This document shows, in pieces, positions 16,220-22,914 of a DNA stretch of 47,279 bases. The notes under the pieces were generated by a model. The model did no database searches, was not told the DNA's origin, and saw only the letters and a list, made by a program, of their open reading frames with translations. How positions within the stretch are numbered: the stretch's first letter is position 1; every line of letters begins with the position of its first letter. Position numbers and translations under genes: made by a program. The DNA comes from an uncultured Ruminococcus sp. (GTDB taxonomy: Bacteria; Bacillota; Clostridia; Oscillospirales; Ruminococcaceae). The stretch covers positions 1 to 47,279 of the forward strand of contig CANQWA010000021.1 of assembly GCA_947627445.1 (NCBI GenBank). Direction: 5' to 3'.

Positions 16220-17158
16220 ATGATACCAAAGATCAAATCTGCCAGAAACAAAACCATTGACACACCTGTCAGCGAAGGTGCTGCCTTTTTATCACGCTGT
16301 ATTGCCGTGACAGAAAAACAGCATGACATAACACCGCTCAAGGACAAAACAATCCAGGGGGATTCCTTTGCGGTATTGCCCCTTTTGCCGGAAAAAAGCA
16401 TGGATCTCATTGTGGCTGATCCACCGTACAATCTGACCAAAAACTTTTGCACCACGACATTTTCCCAAAAAAAAGCTGCCGATTATGAAGCTTATACCAG
16501 ACAATGGCTTTCTCTGACAGAACCCTTGCTGAAGAATACCGGCTCAATCTATGTCTGCTGCGACTGGAAGAGCAGCCTGATCATCGGCAGTGTACTGGAA
16601 GAATTTTTCACTGTCCGTAACCGCATTACATGGCAGCGGGAAAAAGGACGGGGTGCAAAAGCCAACTGGAAAAACAGTATGGAGGACATTTGGTTTGCCA
16701 CAAAAAGCGAAGACTATACCTTTCATCTGGAGGACGTAAAGATTCGGAAAAAAGTGATCGCTCCCTATCGCATCCAGGGAAAGCCCAAGGAATGGGAGGA
16801 AACACAGCAGGGCAACTACCGTGACACCTGTCCGTCCAACTTCTGGGATGATATTACCATTCCCTTCTGGTCTATGCCAGAAAATACGGCGCATCCCACA
16901 CAAAAGCCGGAAAAACTGCTGGCGAAGATCATCCTGGCAAGCTCCGAACCGGGTGACATGGTTTTTGACCCGTTTCTGGGTTCGGGCACGACCAGTGTCA
17001 CCGCAAAAAAGCTGGGCAGACACTATTTGGGCATTGAAAAAGAGGCACAGTATTGCCTGTGGGCTGAACAACGTCTGAAAACTGCTGATACCGATTCTCG
17101 CATTCAGGGGTATGAGAGTGGGGTTTTCTGGGATAGGAATATGCTTTCTCACTCTTAA
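16220..17158 (+). CDS. Orphan DNA methyltransferase (beta class)
   Basis: The 312-aa protein is a DNA amino-methyltransferase. Motif IV DPPY is at residues 67-70 and the SAM-binding motif I FDPFLGSGTT comes near residue 250, the order of the beta class, which modifies adenine N6 or cytosine N4. The HPTQKPEKLL block before motif I is typical. No restriction gene is adjacent: a HD protein lies upstream and a Cys-rich peptide downstream. It may be an epigenetic orphan enzyme or the remnant of a restriction system. ATG at 16220 with GGGAG eight bases upstream is preferred to GTG at 16205. The recognition site cannot be predicted. Confidence 0.9.
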   Translation: MIPKIKSARNKTIDTPVSEGAAFLSRCIAVTEKQHDITPLKDKTIQGDSFAVLPLLPEKSMDLIVADPPYNLTKNFCTTTFSQKKAADYEAYTRQWLSLTEPLLKNTGSIYVCCDWKSSLIIGSVLEEFFTVRNRITWQREKGRGAKANWKNSMEDIWFATKSEDYTFHLEDVKIRKKVIAPYRIQGKPKEWEETQQGNYRDTCPSNFWDDITIPFWSMPENTAHPTQKPEKLLAKIILASSEPGDMVFDPFLGSGTTSVTAKKLGRHYLGIEKEAQYCLWAEQRLKTADTDSRIQGYESGVFWDRNMLSHS

Positions 17159-17187
17159 TACCGGTTCTCAAATGATTCGCGACAAAC

Positions 17188-17223
17188 AAAAATGGGTACA
17201 GACTTTCGTCTGCACCCATTTTT
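17188..17223. terminator. Bidirectional terminator
   Basis: A 16-bp stem with one mismatch (AAAAATGGGTACAGAC / GTCTGCACCCATTTTT) around TTTC, with A and T tracts on both sides, separates the methyltransferase from the convergent 42-aa gene. Confidence 0.88.
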
Positions 17224-17241
17224 TTACTGCCAGAGGAACAA

Positions 17242-17370
17242 TCAGCAGCCACAGCCGCAGTTGTTGTTGTTGAAGTTACCGCAGCTATTGTTGTTATTGC
17301 CGCAGCAGAAGAAAAGGATCAGAATGAGAATCAGAATCCAGCAGCATCCACCGTTACCATCAAAACACAT
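17242..17370 (-). CDS. Cys/Asn-rich 42-aa peptide with hydrophobic core
   Basis: The gene encodes 42 residues: a polar start (MCFDGNGG), a CCW, an eight-residue alternating Leu/Ile run, FFCCG, and an Asn/Cys tail ending NCGCGC. Nine of 42 residues are Cys. AAGGAG lies nine bases before the ATG and a terminator follows the stop, so I think it is real. The minus-strand octamer CATACAAT (17432-17439) resembles -10 elements of the mother-cell sporulation sigma factors, suggesting a spore-coat or sporulation peptide. I do not recognise a named family; small YjcZ-like sporulation proteins are a loose comparison. Confidence 0.65.
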   Translation of the reverse strand: MCFDGNGGCCWILILILILFFCCGNNNNSCGNFNNNNCGCGC

Positions 17371-17431
17371 AATCAAAATCTCCTTTTTCATTTTTTTGAA
17401 CCAAACTCTTTATTTGGCTGGCTCATAGTAC

Positions 17432-17439
17432 ATTGTATG
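17432..17439 (-). promoter_or_regulatory. Sigma-E/K-like -10 element
   Basis: CATACAAT on the minus strand fits the CATANNNT pattern of sigma-E and sigma-K promoters and lies 61 bases before the 42-aa gene. An ACA about 15 bases upstream could be part of a -35. The match is short. Confidence 0.35.
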
Positions 17440-17796
17440 CGAAGGCGGTAAATGTGTTACAGACGAAAGTCTCTGGAAAGCACTGAGAGTTTTGACAGAA
17501 ATAACGGAATGTTTACGGCAAAAAAGTGATAACCCCATAAAAGTGAGGTTTTAGAGCGTGTCAGAAACGGAAACTGAAAGACAATCCCATAAAGGATTCC
17601 AGGCATAAGCAATACAACTGACAAAAAAAGCAAATTTCTATGTGGACAGGTTCTCAGGCTGATTTTGCCGAAATTTCGTAGAAAAATCCTGTATGGACAA
17701 TTCTGTTTCGACAGGTATTGCAGGAAGATTGTGGCATACTATTTGAGAAAGCCTGTACAGGCAGAATATTTCGTCACAATCAAAGGAGATCACATC
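17440..17796. other. Upstream region of the ClpC-like gene
   Basis: About 350 bases without a supported gene. A TTGACA at 17493-17498 has no matching -10 at the right distance. An open frame runs into the ClpC-like gene from 17665 but lacks a ribosome binding site. No CtsR-like operator repeats were recognised. Confidence 0.4.
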
Positions 17797-20070
17797 ATGC
17801 GGTATACAGAGGGATTTACAGGAAAGGCGATTCTCGCCATGAAAGAAGCCATCCGATCGGCAGAAGAGCTGGGGCACACTTACGTGGGAAGTGAACATCT
17901 ATTGATGGGGCTGATGGAAGAGGGCGGCAATGCAGCGTGCAGCGCATTATCCGCCCAGCAGGTCACCGCAGACAAGCTGCGTCATGCAGTCATTGAACTG
18001 GTGGGCAGAGGAATTCCGGCTCATGTGCAGGAGGACTGCCTGACCCCGTCTCTGGTTTCCATCCTGGAGGATGCCAGAGAACGTGCCAGAACCGAAACAA
18101 AAGCCCTTGCCGGAACGGAACACTTGCTGTTGGCAATGATCCATGCGCCGTGCAGCAGCGCTGTGGCGATCCTGAAAAAACTGGGAGTCAGTCTCAACCA
18201 GCTCTGTGCCATGTGCTGCAGTGATTCTGCATACGGTATGCGTATGGAGCAGCGGCATATCGACACCCTGTCTCCTAAAAGCTGTCCTGCCCTGTTTCAG
18301 TTCGGCAGACTAATGACAGACCCGTCTAATCCATGCCGTTTCGATCCTCTGGTGGGAAGAGAAACCGAAATCGCACAAATGATACGCATTCTCTCCCGGC
18401 GCACCAAAAACAACCCCTGTCTCATCGGAGAAGCCGGCGTAGGCAAAACGGCGATTGTAGAGGGCATCGCCCGGAAGATCATGCTGGGAGATGTACCGGA
18501 ATCCATACAGAGTATGCAGATCTTTGCGCTGGATCTGCCATCCCTGTTGTCTGGTGCAAAATACCGGGGCGATTTTGAAGAGCGGTTGAAAAACTGTCTG
18601 ACGGAAGCCTCTGAAAACGGCAATATCATTTTGTTCATTGACGAGCTGCATACCATTGTAGGTGCTGGTGCTGCGGAGGGTGCCATTGATGCGGCAAATA
18701 TGCTGAAGCCGCAATTGGCACGGGGGGAAATCCGGATCATCGGTGCGACCACACCTGAGGAATTTCGCACCACCATCCGAAAAGACAGCGCCCTGGAACG
18801 GCGGTTTCAGTCGGTACAGGTAAATGAACCGGACGAATCCCAGTGCTATGCCATGCTCCAAGGACTGCGGGAAACTTATGCCAGATTCCACCAAGTGGAA
18901 ATCTCGGATCATGTACTGCACACAGCAATCCAATATGCAGTTCGCTATCTCCACGACAGGTTTCTCCCGGACAAAGCCATTGACCTGCTGGATGAAGCTT
19001 GCTCCCGTTCCCGAATCCGCTGCGAAAAAAACAGTTCCGCTGCTGACATTCCGCAAGTAACGGTAGAAGACATTGCAGTCGTGGTATCTGCCCGTACCGG
19101 TATCCCTACAGATCGCATCACCGAAGCTCAACGGCAAAAGCTGTTGACCCTTCCCCATATGCTCAAACGGCAAATCGCCGGTCACGATGCAGCCATTGAC
19201 CAGTTATCGGCAGCGCTGTTTCGTTCCTGTTCTGGCTTACAGGACAGCCATCGACCCATTGGTTCTTTTTTGTTTGCAGGTCCCACAGGTGTTGGTAAAA
19301 CAGCCACAGCCACAGCATTAGCAGAGCACCTTTTTGATGACAAGGACAGTCTGATTCGCATTGACATGTCAGAGATGATGGAAAAGCATACGGTTTCCAA
19401 GCTGATCGGTGCGCCTCCCGGCTATGTGGGCTGCGAAGAAGGCGGCATGCTTTGTGAACAGGTACGGCGGCGTCCCTACTGCGTTGTATTATTAGATGAA
19501 ATTGAAAAGGCGCATCCCGATGTCTGTCACATTCTGTTACAAATCATGGAGGACGGCGTATTGACGGATTCCTGCGGCAGAAAGGTCAGCTTCCGTCATG
19601 CCCTGTTGATCCTTACTTCCAATATCGGCGGCGAGGCCATCCGCACCGGCGAACATCTGGGCTTTGCACCCGTACAGGACGAGCACAATCATGATGCAGC
19701 GCAAAATGCCCTGCGGCAGTATTTTTCCCCGGAATTTTTAGGTCGGCTGGACGGCGTGTTGTGGTTTCATCGTTTGGAAAAGAAAAGTCTGTGGCAAATC
19801 GCAGAGTGTATGCTTGCCGATTTGCAGCAACGACTGAAAAACATGGAGATTACTATGGATTTCACCCGTGAAGCCGTGGAACTTCTGGCAAACGCACCGA
19901 AAACCACTCTATATGGCGCACGTCCTATGCAGCGCTATCTCACCCAGACGGTGGAAAATCCTCTGGCTGACAAGCTGCTGCGAGGTGAAATCAAGACAGG
20001 AGATGAGATCAGCCTGACAGCGAAGGAAAACGCCTTTGCCGTAAAAAATACCGCAAGAAGCAGACGATAG
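17797..20070 (+). CDS. ClpC-like AAA+ unfoldase lacking the middle domain
   Basis: The 757-aa protein is a two-ring Clp/Hsp100 ATPase. Residues 1-145 hold the paired Clp N-terminal repeats (GHTYVGSEHLLMGL and AGTEHLLLAM). D1 has Walker A GEAGVGKT and Walker B LFIDELHT; D2 has GPTGVGKT and VVLLDEIEKAHPD. LGF in the loop after ILTSNIGG matches the ClpP-docking tripeptide, so a proteolytic partner is likely. The roughly 50-60 residue coiled-coil middle domain that ClpC inserts near the end of D1 is absent: DEACSRSR runs straight into VTVEDIAVVVSARTGIP. AAAGGAG precedes the chosen start. ctsR, mcsA and mcsB are not adjacent. Calling it ClpC rather than ClpA/ClpE is my best guess. Confidence 0.9.
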   Translation: MRYTEGFTGKAILAMKEAIRSAEELGHTYVGSEHLLMGLMEEGGNAACSALSAQQVTADKLRHAVIELVGRGIPAHVQEDCLTPSLVSILEDARERARTETKALAGTEHLLLAMIHAPCSSAVAILKKLGVSLNQLCAMCCSDSAYGMRMEQRHIDTLSPKSCPALFQFGRLMTDPSNPCRFDPLVGRETEIAQMIRILSRRTKNNPCLIGEAGVGKTAIVEGIARKIMLGDVPESIQSMQIFALDLPSLLSGAKYRGDFEERLKNCLTEASENGNIILFIDELHTIVGAGAAEGAIDAANMLKPQLARGEIRIIGATTPEEFRTTIRKDSALERRFQSVQVNEPDESQCYAMLQGLRETYARFHQVEISDHVLHTAIQYAVRYLHDRFLPDKAIDLLDEACSRSRIRCEKNSSAADIPQVTVEDIAVVVSARTGIPTDRITEAQRQKLLTLPHMLKRQIAGHDAAIDQLSAALFRSCSGLQDSHRPIGSFLFAGPTGVGKTATATALAEHLFDDKDSLIRIDMSEMMEKHTVSKLIGAPPGYVGCEEGGMLCEQVRRRPYCVVLLDEIEKAHPDVCHILLQIMEDGVLTDSCGRKVSFRHALLILTSNIGGEAIRTGEHLGFAPVQDEHNHDAAQNALRQYFSPEFLGRLDGVLWFHRLEKKSLWQIAECMLADLQQRLKNMEITMDFTREAVELLANAPKTTLYGARPMQRYLTQTVENPLADKLLRGEIKTGDEISLTAKENAFAVKNTARSRR

Positions 20071-20083
20071 ATCGTGCCGTTTC

Positions 20084-20410
20084 TCAGAACAAATAGGACA
20101 GCAGATTCACCACTGCAAGCCGCTTCCGAATCTTTTCCAATGCCCGGTCTCTGGTGCGGTATATGGTGGAAATATTGACCCCGAACCGCTTTGCCAGCTC
20201 CGCTGCACTGATTTTTTCCTCGATCATGCAGCGATAGATCAGCCGCTGTTTCGGTGTGAGATCCCGTTCTACGCTGTCATTTACCAGGCAGAGCATTGCC
20301 CGGTGTCGTTCGTCTGTGGAATGATCCAGTTGCCGGATCCACTCTTCATAAGTGATGCGTTCCCCCATAGTCATCAATGTTTCATCCGATACCCGAATTT
20401 CTTTTCGCAT
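20084..20410 (-). CDS. Sigma region 4-like HTH regulator
   Basis: The 108-aa protein ends in a helix-turn-helix like sigma-70 region 4 (about 51-98: LTPKQRLIYRCMIEEKISAAELAKRF, then STIYRTRDRALEKIRKRL). Regions 1-3 are absent, so it is a partial sigma-like or phage-type activator. I choose the second ATG (20410) because AAGGAG is eight bases before it but only one base before the first. Its promoter (20536-20564) faces the promoter of the XRE/ImmA pair. Its gene ends 13 bases after the ClpC-like gene on the other strand. The target promoters are unknown. Confidence 0.75.
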   Translation of the reverse strand: MRKEIRVSDETLMTMGERITYEEWIRQLDHSTDERHRAMLCLVNDSVERDLTPKQRLIYRCMIEEKISAAELAKRFGVNISTIYRTRDRALEKIRKRLAVVNLLSYLF

Positions 20411-20448
20411 AATCATGCTCCTTTCTCATCTTCGGTATTGTCAGACCA

Positions 20449-20477
20449 TTGACAAATGATGAGAAATCTGATATAAT
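20449..20477 (+). promoter_or_regulatory. Rightward promoter for XRE/ImmA
   Basis: TTGACA (20449-20454) and TATAAT (20472-20477) are 17 bases apart. The -10 overlaps an inverted repeat, AATCT-TATT-AGATT (20475-20488), similar to half of the operator at 20541-20558. Confidence 0.8.
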
Positions 20478-20535
20478 CTTATTAGATTGCTCATTTCCAT
20501 TCACGAATCTGACAAAAATTTCTTTGCATGTTTTT

Positions 20536-20564
20536 ATTATATCTTAGATTTCTAAGATTGTCAA
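20536..20564 (-). promoter_or_regulatory. Leftward promoter with operator in its spacer
   Basis: On the minus strand TTGACA (20559-20564) and TATAAT (20536-20541) are 17 bases apart. The spacer is filled by the palindrome ATCTTAGA-TT-TCTAAGAT (20541-20558), and a further half site TCTAAGAT lies at 20582-20589. It points toward the sigma-like gene and faces the rightward promoter, so the two transcripts collide. Confidence 0.8.
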
Positions 20565-20660
20565 GATAAATTTATTAGTTTTCTAAGATTTTGTAATTAT
20601 GGTTCAAATTGAATCCCATCAATTGGGCAAGTTGTACAAAGCTTGTGGAGGGTTACGCCA

Positions 20661-21002
20661 ATGACAACAATAGAGCGTATTATCGAATTATTGGCAGAGC
20701 GAAATATCTCTGCTTCAAAGATGATGCGAGATCTGGAATTTTCCAAGGGATTATTCTCGCAATGGAAGGCGGGAAAGCAGAAGCCCTCGGTGAAAAAATT
20801 ACAGAAAATCAGCGAATATTTTAATGTCAGTATGGATTATCTGCTGACCGGCAAACAGAGTGAAACAGACCCGGTGGACGAAGAACTGGCGATCCTTGCG
20901 AGAAAAACGAAGGAACTGCCGGAAGCGGAACGAGAAAAGCTGATTGCTGTGCTGCGCGGTACAGTAGATACGTTTCTGGAGGCGCAGAAAAAGCATGATT
21001 GA
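20661..21002 (+). CDS. XRE-family repressor-like protein
   Basis: The 113-aa protein has a Cro/CI-type helix-turn-helix (about residues 5-63; KMMRDLEFSKGLFSQWKAGK is the recognition segment, then SVKKLQKISEYFNVSMDYLLTG) and a short helical tail. It overlaps the ImmA/IrrE-like gene by eight bases; such pairs control mobile elements and stress genes, with the protease inactivating the repressor. GGAGG lies about ten bases before the ATG at 20661. The palindromes at 20475-20488 and 20541-20558 are the obvious candidate binding sites; this is inferred from position. Confidence 0.88.
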   Translation: MTTIERIIELLAERNISASKMMRDLEFSKGLFSQWKAGKQKPSVKKLQKISEYFNVSMDYLLTGKQSETDPVDEELAILARKTKELPEAEREKLIAVLRGTVDTFLEAQKKHD

Positions 21003-21630
21003 ACCGGATCGCCTGCTGTATATCCGCTGGCTGGCTGCAAGGTTTCTGTTGTTTCAGAAGCACCTGTCCCCGGTGATCGACGTGCGTGAGCTGGAGCTTC
21101 CACATCACGTTTTCATTGCTTCCTTCTCGGAATTTTCCAAAGCCACAGGCGTGGAAGAGCACATTCTCACTGGAGATGGTTTGCTTTCTGATGGCTATAT
21201 GATCCGCCGGAAAAACTGCCGCATTGTCCTGTACACCCAAAGCTATGATACTCTCTGTCCCCAGCGGCTGCGGTTTTCTCTGGCACATGAACTGGGGCAT
21301 ATTTTCCTCCATCATAGTGACGATGACCAAAAAAGTGAGGCAGAGGCGAATTGTTTTGCTTCCCAGGTCATTGCTCATGATGCCATTGTTCTGGCGCTGA
21401 TCCGAGGAAGCTGGAAAACCGACCTGGCACTGATCCGGGAACAATTCGGGCTTTCCTGGGAAGCTGCTGCCATCAAGCTGCGCAGCCTGAACCGCAATCC
21501 CAGGGTCTATCATCCGGATGAGCAGCTGCTCTGCCGGAAATACCTAACAGACTGCCGCCACGGATCATCCCATAGCGGACGAAAATTTGCCACAGCTTAC
21601 AGCACGGCTTTTATCGCATATGAAGAATAA
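20995..21630 (+). CDS. ImmA/IrrE-family metallopeptidase
   Basis: The 211-aa protein has the zinc-protease motif HELGH (H98, E99, H102) and a following EAEANCFAS segment that supplies the third ligand. ImmA of ICEBs1 cleaves its cognate repressor after damage or signalling; IrrE does so for DdrO. Overlap with the XRE gene supports that relation here. The C-terminal part (about 130-211) is of no recognised type. The TAA stop directly precedes a GAACTTGTTC repeat followed by another TAA. The trigger and substrate are inferred. Confidence 0.88.
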   Translation: MIEPDRLLYIRWLAARFLLFQKHLSPVIDVRELELPHHVFIASFSEFSKATGVEEHILTGDGLLSDGYMIRRKNCRIVLYTQSYDTLCPQRLRFSLAHELGHIFLHHSDDDQKSEAEANCFASQVIAHDAIVLALIRGSWKTDLALIREQFGLSWEAAAIKLRSLNRNPRVYHPDEQLLCRKYLTDCRHGSSHSGRKFATAYSTAFIAYEE

Positions 21631-21640
21631 GAACTTGTTC
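21631..21640 (-). repeat. Solo GAACTTGTTC repeat at the ImmA stop codon
   Basis: TAA-GAACTTGTTC-TAA: the first TAA is the stop of the ImmA-like gene. On the minus strand it reads TTA-GAACAAGTTC-TTA, identical to the ends and flanks of MITE-A. Confidence 0.5.
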
Positions 21641-21648
21641 TAACAATG

Positions 21649-21688
21649 ATCGCATCCACTGCAAATTTTTGCGGCAGATGCGATTTTT
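21649..21688 (+). terminator. Terminator after the XRE/ImmA pair
   Basis: ATCGCATC and GATGCGAT enclose a 20-base loop with extra inner pairing, followed by five T. Confidence 0.75.
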
Positions 21689-21720
21689 CACTCGAAAATC
21701 ACCCGATGGCTTTTAACCTG

Positions 21721-22512
21721 TCATTTGGCGGTATAATTCAGACAGATCCAGCCTGCACCGGATTTCAATCTGCCCCATCCGTCTTTTTCTTCTATAATTG
21801 TATACACACCTCTATCACGGATGCATCCAACCACGGCATACCCTGTCCCAGGTCCTTTGCGAATATTCAGGGCATCGCAGGTGATCTTTACCAGATAACT
21901 GCCTTTGGGTGCGGTTTTGTTTTCTGATGCAGCCGGTCCGGTAGAAGCGTTTTCCTTTACATGGTAATACGCTGCAATCGTGTCTGCTTCTGCCTGTGCC
22001 ATTTTTTTTAGGTTGGCATCCTGAAGCAGCCAATTGGCTGCTGCGGCATTGGTGTGAAAGCTATGTTCCAGCAGAATACCCGGCGTATCCACACTTGTTG
22101 CACCCCGAAGTACACCGTAATAATCTCCGGAAGTTCCCTGCCGTTTCCAAATTTTCCCGTTCTGTCTAATGTTCATCACAGTCTGCACGGTTTCAGCCAA
22201 CTTTTGTCCCAAGACATCTGCTTTTCCGGAAACACAGCAGCACGCCAGAGGATAATTTACCGCCGCGTCCTCACAGGCATTGCTGTGGAGACTGAGAAAC
22301 AGCACACAGCCCTTTGACATTTTCCCCCGGGCTTCCAGAGCAAGATCCTTGTCCTGTGAAGTGCGGGTGACAATGACAGTGAAACCATAGGATTCCAAGG
22401 CAGATTTCAGATAGCCCTGGAGCTTCCAAGCCATATCGGATTCATAATATGCTGGATTCACCGGACTGCGATTGTACTTACCGTAATGACCGGCATCGAG
22501 ACAAATTTTCAT
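21721..22512 (-). CDS. Phage-type N-acetylmuramoyl-L-alanine amidase with SH3b
   Basis: The 263-aa protein is an Amidase_3 (LytC-type) zinc amidase that cuts the bond between muramic acid and the stem peptide. Zinc ligands are H9 (LDAGHYG), E24 (YYESDMA) and H76 (SLHSN); the catalytic Glu is E149 (LLEHSFHTN). An SH3b wall-binding domain follows (about 203-260, containing LNIRKGPGTGYAVVG). There is no signal peptide, so it needs a holin to reach the wall. Its ATG overlaps the holin stop in a four-base ATGA. This endolysin layout is phage-like, yet no other phage genes lie nearby. Confidence 0.93.
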   Translation of the reverse strand: MKICLDAGHYGKYNRSPVNPAYYESDMAWKLQGYLKSALESYGFTVIVTRTSQDKDLALEARGKMSKGCVLFLSLHSNACEDAAVNYPLACCCVSGKADVLGQKLAETVQTVMNIRQNGKIWKRQGTSGDYYGVLRGATSVDTPGILLEHSFHTNAAAANWLLQDANLKKMAQAEADTIAAYYHVKENASTGPAASENKTAPKGSYLVKITCDALNIRKGPGTGYAVVGCIRDRGVYTIIEEKDGWGRLKSGAGWICLNYTAK

Positions 22513-22730
22513 CGTGATTCCTCCTCAGATTCCAATTCGATAACCTCCGGCAGACCAGAGAAGCTTGTGAGAATGGATAACAGACCAGCCAACAAAGCTG
22601 TTCCGGCAACAGCCGACCAGTCTGTTTCTGTAAATGCTGCCGCAACACCGATGGCGGCAAGAGCGGTTTGTGCGATGGTCCGAACAGCCCGAATGGCTGC
22701 TGCTTTGAACCAATTTTTCCAGTATTTCAT
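22509..22730 (-). CDS. Holin
   Basis: The 73-aa protein is a typical small holin: a polar start (MKYWKNWFKAAAIRAVRT), two hydrophobic segments (about 19-33 and 40-58) separated by a TETDW turn, and an acidic tail (ELESEEESR). It resembles Dp-1-type phage holins. Strong AAAGGAGG lies before the ATG. It is coupled to the amidase by ATGA. A TATAAG hexamer about 45 bases upstream is the only promoter-like element I see, without a consensus -35, so it may rely on an activator or on read-through from the GH59 gene. Confidence 0.88.
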   Translation of the reverse strand: MKYWKNWFKAAAIRAVRTIAQTALAAIGVAAAFTETDWSAVAGTALLAGLLSILTSFSGLPEVIELESEEESR

Positions 22731-22855
22731 GGAAATTCCTCCTTTATCATATGGTAGAAGTGCAATTGCCCTTCACTTATACCCCCTGAGAGGCCTTTTT
22801 TCGCACGTTTCGCAGCATATCTCATGAAATATCTTAAAAAACTTTACACAGCCGC

Positions 22856-22899
22856 AAAAAACCGTGAAATCAGCAGATTGCTCCGCTGATTTCACGGTT
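22856..22899 (-). terminator. Strong terminator after the GH59-like gene
   Basis: A perfect 15-bp stem (AACCGTGAAATCAGC and complement) with a 10-base loop is followed on the minus strand by six T. It separates the GH59-like gene from the holin. Confidence 0.9.
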
Positions 22900-22914
22900 T
22901 TCGTATGGATAAGA

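Noticed and set aside
17665-17796. Longer N-terminus for the ClpC-like protein
   Set aside because: The extension has no ribosome binding site and does not resemble Clp N-domains, whereas ATG 17797 has AAAGGAG and starts the domain correctly.
20084-22730. A prophage
   Set aside because: XRE, ImmA, sigma-like, amidase and holin genes are present, but there is no integrase, capsid, portal, terminase or tail gene nearby, and housekeeping genes surround them.
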